Part shown: one piece after another, positions 58,141-64,000 of the stretch
Position numbering within the stretch: position 1 is the first letter of the stretch
Layout of the letters: each line of letters starts with the position of its first letter
Assembly: GCA_037127255.1 (NCBI GenBank)
Contig: JBANSL010000012.1
Coordinates: 18,424,615 to 18,488,614, forward strand
Length of the DNA stretch: 64,000 nucleotides
Source of the DNA: Persicaria tinctoria
Lineage: Eukaryota; Streptophyta; Magnoliopsida; Caryophyllales; Polygonaceae
Reading direction: 5' to 3'
Notes under the pieces: generated by a model
What the model was told of the DNA's origin: nothing
Databases searched by the model: none
The model's input: only the letters and a program-made list of their open reading frames with translations
Translations under genes and position numbers: made by a program

Positions 58141-58454
58141 AAAAAAAAAAAAATTTCCAAATGGGCTGGTCAACGGTCAACGCTGACCGATCAACGGTCA
58201 ACCAGTTGACCATTGACCATTATTTGGGTGAGCTCTAGCCAAACTAATTAAATTACCTTAGGGGCTATCTACCTAATTGAACATTCAAAATGTGCCATCT
58301 ACCAAAATCACCCATAAAACAATTTAAAAAGTAAAGAATGACAAAGATATTTTAGTTTAGTTGGTAAAAAAAATGTATTGATTTTCTTTAATTCTCCCTT
58401 TTTCTCCTTTTTTCTTTTAATTCTTTTTTTTTTTAATCTCACTAACTATCTATA
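58141..58454. other. Spacer with GGTCAACG words
   Basis: GGTCAACGGTCAACGCTGAC at about 58167 is a short tandem and inverted arrangement of GTCAACGG. The remainder is AT-rich with no gene. Confidence 0.4.
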
Positions 58455-58996
58455 TCTATATATAAACTCTTAATTTAAAAGAGTTTAGGATGATGTGTCA
58501 ATTAGAGGCCTTTTAGGAGTCTTGACCAATCTTTTTTTTTTTTTGCCATTTTTCTTTAATTTGCCATTTTTCTTTAATTCTCCTTTTTTTCTTCTTTTTC
58601 TTTGAATTCTCTTTTTTCTTTAATCTTACTAGCTATTGAGCTTAATTCAAAACATTGAATTCAATCTAATACAACTATTGGAGTTAACTCAAATTCATTT
58701 ATTGACTATGAGCTTAATTCAAAACATTAAATATAACTATTGATTATGACAAATCATATTTAAACAATGTTATAATGATGTTGAAGTATTATTACTGAGT
58801 AATTTAAAATATCTATATTTATGTATTATACTTTACATAAGATTTTAAAAAAATAATTTTCTGATATAATTATAAGATACATTTATTGTAAAGTTTTTAG
58901 TGATTTTTATCTTAACATTTATTAATATTTTATAATATTTTTATATATAATATTTTAGTTTTAAGAAAATGCGTAATGACGCGGGAATCGCATTAG
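58455..58996 (+). mobile_element. Small non-autonomous Helitron
   Basis: The 5' end TCTATATATAAACTC follows an A. A subterminal palindrome AACTCTT-AATTT-AAAAGAGTT comes next. The 3' end has the hairpin GCGT-AATG-ACGC (58971-58982) and then GCATTAG followed by T. Length is 542 bp, non-coding. The terminal TTAG differs from the usual CTAG, hence lower confidence. Confidence 0.62.
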
Positions 58997-59091
58997 TTAT
59001 TTTTATTCACGGTAGTTTTTTTTTCTACTAAAAATGTTTAACTAAATTTTTTTTTTAATGTTTTCTCTAATATAACTTAAAAAAGTATTTT

Positions 59092-59117
59092 CACACACAC
59101 ACACACACACATACACA
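59092..59117. repeat. (CA)n microsatellite
   Basis: A CACACACA tract of about 25 bp. It serves as a simple-sequence marker only. Confidence 0.8.
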
Positions 59118-59261
59118 AAAAAATTTCCCATTTTTTGATGATTTTTTAAAAATTTCTTTCCTATTAAAAATTACTATTTTCTCATTTTTTATATAATTGT
59201 TTTTCATTTGATTACCTAATTTTTGTATAAAGTAACTATATATCTCCTAAGAGGTTATAAC

Positions 59262-59759
59262 TAGACCTAGGGGTGAGCACGGGACGGGACGGGATGGGAT
59301 TGAGCCGGGACGGGACTCGTCCCGCTAAATTTTTACGGGACGGGATCGGGACAAGATTGACACTTTTTTTTCGGGACGGGATCGGAACGGGATAGTGTGT
59401 GGACGGGACGGGATCGGGACGGGACGGGCCTTGTCCCGCATATAAAAATAATAAAATATTATATACATTTGCAAAGTGAAAAATGCTTTCATAATTCATT
59501 ATTTTGTATAATATGTTGAATACGGTATTCTTCTCAACTATACTATTCAATATTATTATTATTATTATACTATTATTAATTCATACAATGATTGTATAAT
59601 TAACTATAATTATAATGTTCAACATATTTGGCTACATTATCTTACTAGATCAGGACGGAAAGGAATTGAGACGAGATTCACCAGATATTGTCTCATTGTC
59701 GATTGATAGTTGAGAAGAATACTGTATTTAGCTATTTGCCTCTTGTAACTCTAAATGGG

Positions 59760-59810
<51 letters not shown>

Positions 59811-60176
59811 CCCACGTTATAATTAAAAATAAAATAAAATAATATTACTTATTTTTATTGTTATTATTATAAAATAATTATACTTTACAAGAAAAAAATA
59901 CAATATGATATAATAATTTTATTATAAATTAATATTATTATTAAATTGAATTATAATATTATATAATAAAAATAATATTATTATTATAAATTGAAAATTA
60001 TTATTATAGTTATAAATAATATTTGTTCAAATAATAATAATATTATTATTATAAACAAATATTATTATTATTATTATTATTATAAATGGAAGATTATGAT
60101 TATGATTATAATTATAATATTTGCTCAAAATAATAATACTAATAATATATTATTATTATTCTATAATATTATAAAA

Positions 60177-60216
<40 letters not shown>

Positions 60217-60723
60217 GCGGGACGGGACGGGATTTGCGGGATCCCACCAGGATCGTCCCGCATAATTTTTGCGGGACGGGATTGGGACGGGATTCGCTAT
60301 TTTGTCCTAAATCCCACCGGGACCGGGACGGGATCGGGATTTGCGGGATTTGTGCCCACCCCTAACTAGACCTGTCAACACATAACCGGGATTCGAACTC
60401 GAAAACCCGGAAATTTTCCGGGTAATCTGGGTTTCGACCCGGTGACCCGATAATTTTGACCCGATTGACCCGGTTGATTAATAATTAAATATAATTAAAT
60501 TTATTTATATATAATTAAAATTTATCGCAAAATTATCAAATCATGATTTTTTTAATTTAAAAAAGAAAAAATTGACGACCCCAAAATCGACCCGAAATGA
60601 CCCGAAACCGGGTCAAACTCGAGTTCTAGTCAACCGGGAAATACCCGAAACCCGTTTACTCGGGACCCGTTTTACCCGAGATCCGACCTGAACCTGACCC
60701 GAATGACCCATTTGACAGGTCTA
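59262..60723. mobile_element. hAT-type MITE, family B copy 2, interrupted by family A
   Basis: The outer ends are TAGACC (59262) and TTTGACAGGTCTA (ending 60723). The rest of the left end, TAGACCTGTCAAC, is found at 60367 after the inserted element. Flanking 8-mers GTTATAAC (59254-59261) and ATTATAAC (60724-60731) match at 7 of 8. Without the insertion and one duplication copy it is about 357 bp. It is related to the element at 13973-14405 in ends and CCCGAAACCCG-type interior words. Confidence 0.85.
59268..60364. mobile_element. hAT-type MITE, family A copy 2, nested
   Basis: The ends are TAGGGGTGAGCACGGGAC and the complementary GTGCCCACCCCTA. Perfect 8-bp duplications ACTAGACC (59260-59267 and 60365-60372) were created inside the left end of the outer family B element. 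Length is 1097 bp, expanded by (AAT)n/(TTA)n microsatellites at about 59760-59810 and 60060-60213. GGGACGGGATCGGGACGGG words fill both subterminal parts. It has no transposase. Confidence 0.9.
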
Positions 60724-60777
60724 ATTATAACTATTTCCATTCTCTTCTATAGACTAAAGAAAATGATAAATCATACT

Positions 60778-61055
60778 CCCTCCGTCTCAAAATTTAAGTC
60801 ATTTTAGCAAATTACACAAGTTTAAATAAAACACTCACCCATCAATCAACATCATCATTCCACTAACCTTTTTAATAAATTTTATTATTTTTAAATACCC
60901 ACTACATTTTTTAACCAATCAAATTTTTTAAAAAAATCAACAACACATAAATCAATACAAATCATTACTATCCCCTACCTAGAAAACCTAAAACGACATC
61001 TATTTTGATATAACTCAACTAGTCTAAAACGACATCTATTTCAAGACGGAGAGAG
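60778..61055. mobile_element. Stowaway MITE 3
   Basis: This 278-bp element begins CTCCCTCCGTCTC and ends GACGGAGAGAG, flanked by TA (60776-60777 and 61056-61057). Confidence 0.88.
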
Positions 61056-61435
61056 TATATATTTTACACATTAAATTAAATTTATTTTCCTTATATTCTC
61101 TACTTTCCAGACAAACATCAACTTTATCTTTATTCTTAGTTGGGTTACGCCTGGGTGGATATCTTGCAATCTGATCTCGAACCTAAAATATAAAATAGAT
61201 CCTCTATTCTAATAGGACATATGAAAATTTAAAAAATGATATATAGTGTGGAAATTAAGCTTCAAATTGAGGAACAAGTCTAGTAATACTCTACATTCTC
61301 CTTTGAATAAATACTTTTTTTTTTTAATAAATACTTTTTTTTTGGTCAGATTTTAATAAATACTTTAAAGTGACGGAAAAAACGAGTCTTTTTAACGTGT
61401 CATCTATTTATGTGTCCACTTGTCGATAATATATA
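61056..61435. other. AT-rich spacer
   Basis: No gene or element is recognised between the two Stowaway copies, apart from short T runs. Confidence 0.4.
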
Positions 61436-61673
61436 CTCCATCCGTCCTACAATAATTGTCTTTAGACTATATATGCACGCTTTTTAATGAGCTAAAAACT
61501 ATATAAAATATCCATTTTTTAATTGATTTTAAAAAAAATAATTATATACTTATTAGTGATATGTATGATATTATTTAAAAATATTTAATAAAATGTTTAT
61601 ATTTTATATAGTTTTTAGCTTCTTAAGAAACGTGCCTGAATAGTAAAAGATATCTATTGTGGGACAGAGGGAG
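61436..61673. mobile_element. Stowaway MITE 4
   Basis: This 238-bp element begins CTCCATCCGTCC and ends GGGACAGAGGGAG, flanked by TA (61434-61435 and 61674-61675). Confidence 0.88.
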
Positions 61674-61683
61674 TACCTGATAA

Positions 61684-61783
61684 AACCATTCCTGAATGGC
61701 TCAACGAAAAGGACTTGTGGGTAGTATCTATAGGTCCCCGGTTCGAACTCCGGAATGACCACTCTTTATTTACCAATTCAAGA
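61684..61783 (+). mobile_element. tRNA-related SINE fragment, copy 3
   Basis: TGGCTCAACG looks like a pol III A box, and GGTTCGAACTCC about 40 bp later is a B box. The end CTCTTTATTTACCAATTCAA is shared with copies 1 and 2. The full tRNA fold is missing, so a SINE and not a tRNA gene. Confidence 0.65.
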
Positions 61784-63360
61784 GATTACTTGATAAGATT
61801 CATTCGTAACATATTCAATTTGATATTTCATAAAAATTTATATATACTTTGATGGAGCAAACGCAACTATCCAAAAATTAGAAAATCAGAATGGTTAAGA
61901 ATTTAAGACCAAAAAAAAGAAGAGAAAATTAGGTAGAGTATACCCTTTTTAAGTTTTTTTTTTTACTAACTATACTCTTTGAATTTTCTTTTAGGTAATT
62001 GTACTTTTTTTTAGATGGAGATTACTTTTATACCCTTACAATCAAATTTTATCATTTTAAAAAGTAAAAACAATTTTTTTAAAAAACAAATTCTATCATT
62101 TTAAAAAGTAAACGGTTAAATCATTGGAAGATTTGATAGATGAAGATATTTTTGTCAACGGAATTGATTAAGGTTTTAATTAGTTACTCTTGAATCTTCA
62201 AATTATTTGGTTAGAATTGTTTATTGAAAGTTGTATTTTACAAACTCTAATTCATGTATGGGGTCGATTCTTGTAAGACAATATCATTATTGTATTACAA
62301 TATTATTTATGTAATAGAATAGTGTTCTTGTTACAAAATCATGTAATACAATCTCATTCTTGTGTCACAATAACATTCCTCTAATACAAAATTATTCTTA
62401 TATTAGAATAGTGTTCATGTAATACAAGATTGTAACCACGTTTCTGTATTGTTAATCATCAATCAACCTTGCGTAATCAAATTCATGTAATACAAGATTT
62501 CGTGTACTGAGCGAATTCCTGTAATGAGTGGAGTCTTTTATCTATTACTATATCCGTAATTGAATTATGGAGTTGAGTTACAAGAATTGTAACCTACAAT
62601 TATTGTAGTCATAGATAACGATTATTGTAGCCTAAAATTATTGTAACCAAATAAGCGCTTCGTAAAATCACAATAAGCGATTATTGTGAATCTGTTCTTA
62701 AATGAAATCATAAAAAAATTCGTAGTTGAAGGAAGCGTTGCATCTAATTATGAATCACGACATAAATCACAAGGAATTCATCAACCTTGGTTGACCTCAT
62801 AACCGATTCGTTAAAGACAAATTTGGTGAGCTTTCAAATTATAGTAGCCGGTGGAAGTCATATTAGCAATCGATCACTTGAATAAATAACACAAAACCAA
62901 CCTTCAATATCTTCACAAGCAATACCCGTGCTAGAAGAGAGGTGCGTCTACAGACCTTTCTTGAAAGAGGAGCGTCAATGAATAGAAGAAGCGTCAATGA
63001 AATAAGAATTAATTAGGAATTTGGATATTTATTGTTATAATCAAATCATGGGTAAATTTGTCATTAATAAAACAAAATTTTCAAAGTTATATTTACTAGA
63101 ACAAAAATTGAAAAAGGGAGAGTTACCCCATTTAACCATAAAGGTTAAGAATTCATTCCCGCACTTTTACCGGTCGAGATTTACGCCTTTAATCAAATAA
63201 AAGTGTGCACTTTTTATTCTTGTTGCACGTTGAGACAAAATATATGTAAGAAGATTTTGGTCGGTTAATCAAATGATACTTTATTATAAGTAGCCGCATT
63301 TTCAATTTATGGAATAATTTTTCTCAGTTTTTTTTTATATGGAATAATAGTAGTTCAACT
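61784..63360. other. AT-rich intergenic DNA, nothing recognised
   Basis: 62230-62700 has repeated TTGTAATACAA-type words (TCATGTAATACAAGATT and similar), a mild low-order repeat. No coding region, RNA or complete transposon was found. Confidence 0.4.
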
Positions 63361-64000
63361 AAATACCAAAAACCCATCTTGGGTCTGCTGAACTCAGTAA
63401 CTCATCACCGCCGATCACCTTTTCGGAGGACAACAACCACCTTTCGAAGGTATAAAACTCTCTCAAAAGTGGATCAAATCTCCTCCGGGAGCCCCAAAAC
63501 CTCCTCCGAGAGCCCCAAAATCTCCTCCGGAAGCACAAACTCACCTTCTCGGCGTGAAAAGTCTCGGTCTCGGTTGATTGCCACCATTTGCTCCTCTCCG
63601 GCCGCACCTCTCGGTGTCCGCCGTTCTCACTCTCGCCTCCGCTGGTGGTGCTCCCCGCTTTTGGTGGTGGTGGTAGCCCCTAATTTGAATTTCGTTTATC
63701 GTGTTCGATCAAAATCTAAAATCAAAAATCAAAAATTACTCTCCTTCTCGCCAGATCTGGCTTTCGGGCCGTCAATCCCTCGTTTGTGGCGGTTGTCTGC
63801 TGGTTTTGAGGGTTCCTCTCTCCCTCAATCCATTGGATCTGGACGATTCCGTTCCCGGCTGTCCGTGGTGGCCGGATCCTTTTCAGGGCCTTCCGGACAT
63901 CCTCTGTCGGGGGTCTATTCCCTTCTCGGCCCCCATTTATCGCCGGTGGTGGCTCTAGTTGCCCTCTCTTCCCCCGTCTCGTCGCCGTCGTTGCTGGCCT
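63361..64000. other. GC-rich island at the window edge with tandem 20-21-bp repeats
   Basis: About 640 bp of GC-rich, CT-rich DNA. CTCCTCCGGGAGCCCCAAAA and two variants form a three-fold tandem at about 63478-63540. Open frames exist on both strands without a known domain. It may be the 5' leader of a gene or LINE that continues beyond the window. Confidence 0.4.

Noticed and set aside
59991..60365. Ile/Asn/Tyr-rich frame
   Set aside because: Translation of (AAT)n/(TTA)n microsatellite and MITE end.

Overview
The window is nuclear DNA of a flowering plant, very probably a eudicot. The evidence is plant-only gene families (BASIC PENTACYSTEINE, clock pseudo-response regulator, TTG1), compact plant-style introns, and intergenic DNA made mostly of plant LINE, Copia/Gypsy, hAT, Stowaway and Helitron debris. 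The TTG1 protein looks asterid-like, perhaps Lamiales, but that is an impression and not a determination.

Four host genes are well supported. (1) A ten-exon GPN-loop GTPase (GPN2/QQT1 type) lies at 5767-7998 (+). It combines two U12-type introns, one of them AT-AC, with one GC-AG intron. (2) A class I BBR/BPC GAGA-binding factor lies at 19654-20517 (-), with GA-rich tracts in its own 5' leader or promoter. (3) An eight-exon PRR5/PRR9-like clock pseudo-response regulator lies at 34623-37815 (+), with three evening elements upstream. (4) An intronless TTG1 WD40 gene lies at 38798-39820 (-), convergent with the PRR. A possible last exon of a fifth gene sits at 713-824 (+).

The rest is layered transposon sequence. 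1.4-3.7 kb holds LINE 3' fragments. A hAT MITE at 4.8-5.4 kb sits in front of GPN2. 8.5-10.7 kb is a truncated Copia element on the minus strand with a Tourist-like MITE in its LTR. 12.2-12.8 kb is a hAT MITE, followed by a degenerate LINE at 13.1-17.3 kb that itself carries another hAT MITE. 21.8-23.4 kb is a deleted LTR element with a Met-tRNA-type primer site. 23.75-24.5 kb is a hAT-like element. 26.5-27.2 kb is a Copia element reduced to two LTRs, a primer site and the end of RNase H. 28.4-30.3 kb is a plant-mobile-domain pseudogene with an array of CGCGG/CCGCG palindromes beside it. 42.0-46.2 kb is another copy of the first LINE family. 46.7-48.5 kb is a composite Helitron. 48.9-53.2 kb is a better preserved LINE (minus strand) of a second family. 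55.4-61.7 kb holds Stowaway MITEs, a TGGCATCA-rich repeat field, a small Helitron and one hAT MITE nested inside another.

No operon-like cooperation is expected. PRR (clock) and TTG1 (MYB-bHLH-WD40 complexes for pigments and trichomes) are merely neighbours, about 1 kb apart tail to tail. I found no CRISPR array, rRNA or intact tRNA gene. The most distinctive observations are the minor-spliceosome introns of GPN2, the evening elements of the PRR promoter, the nested hAT MITEs with matching 8-bp target duplications, a U2 snRNA 5'-end fragment in the PRR promoter, and the palindrome array next to the mobile-domain pseudogene.
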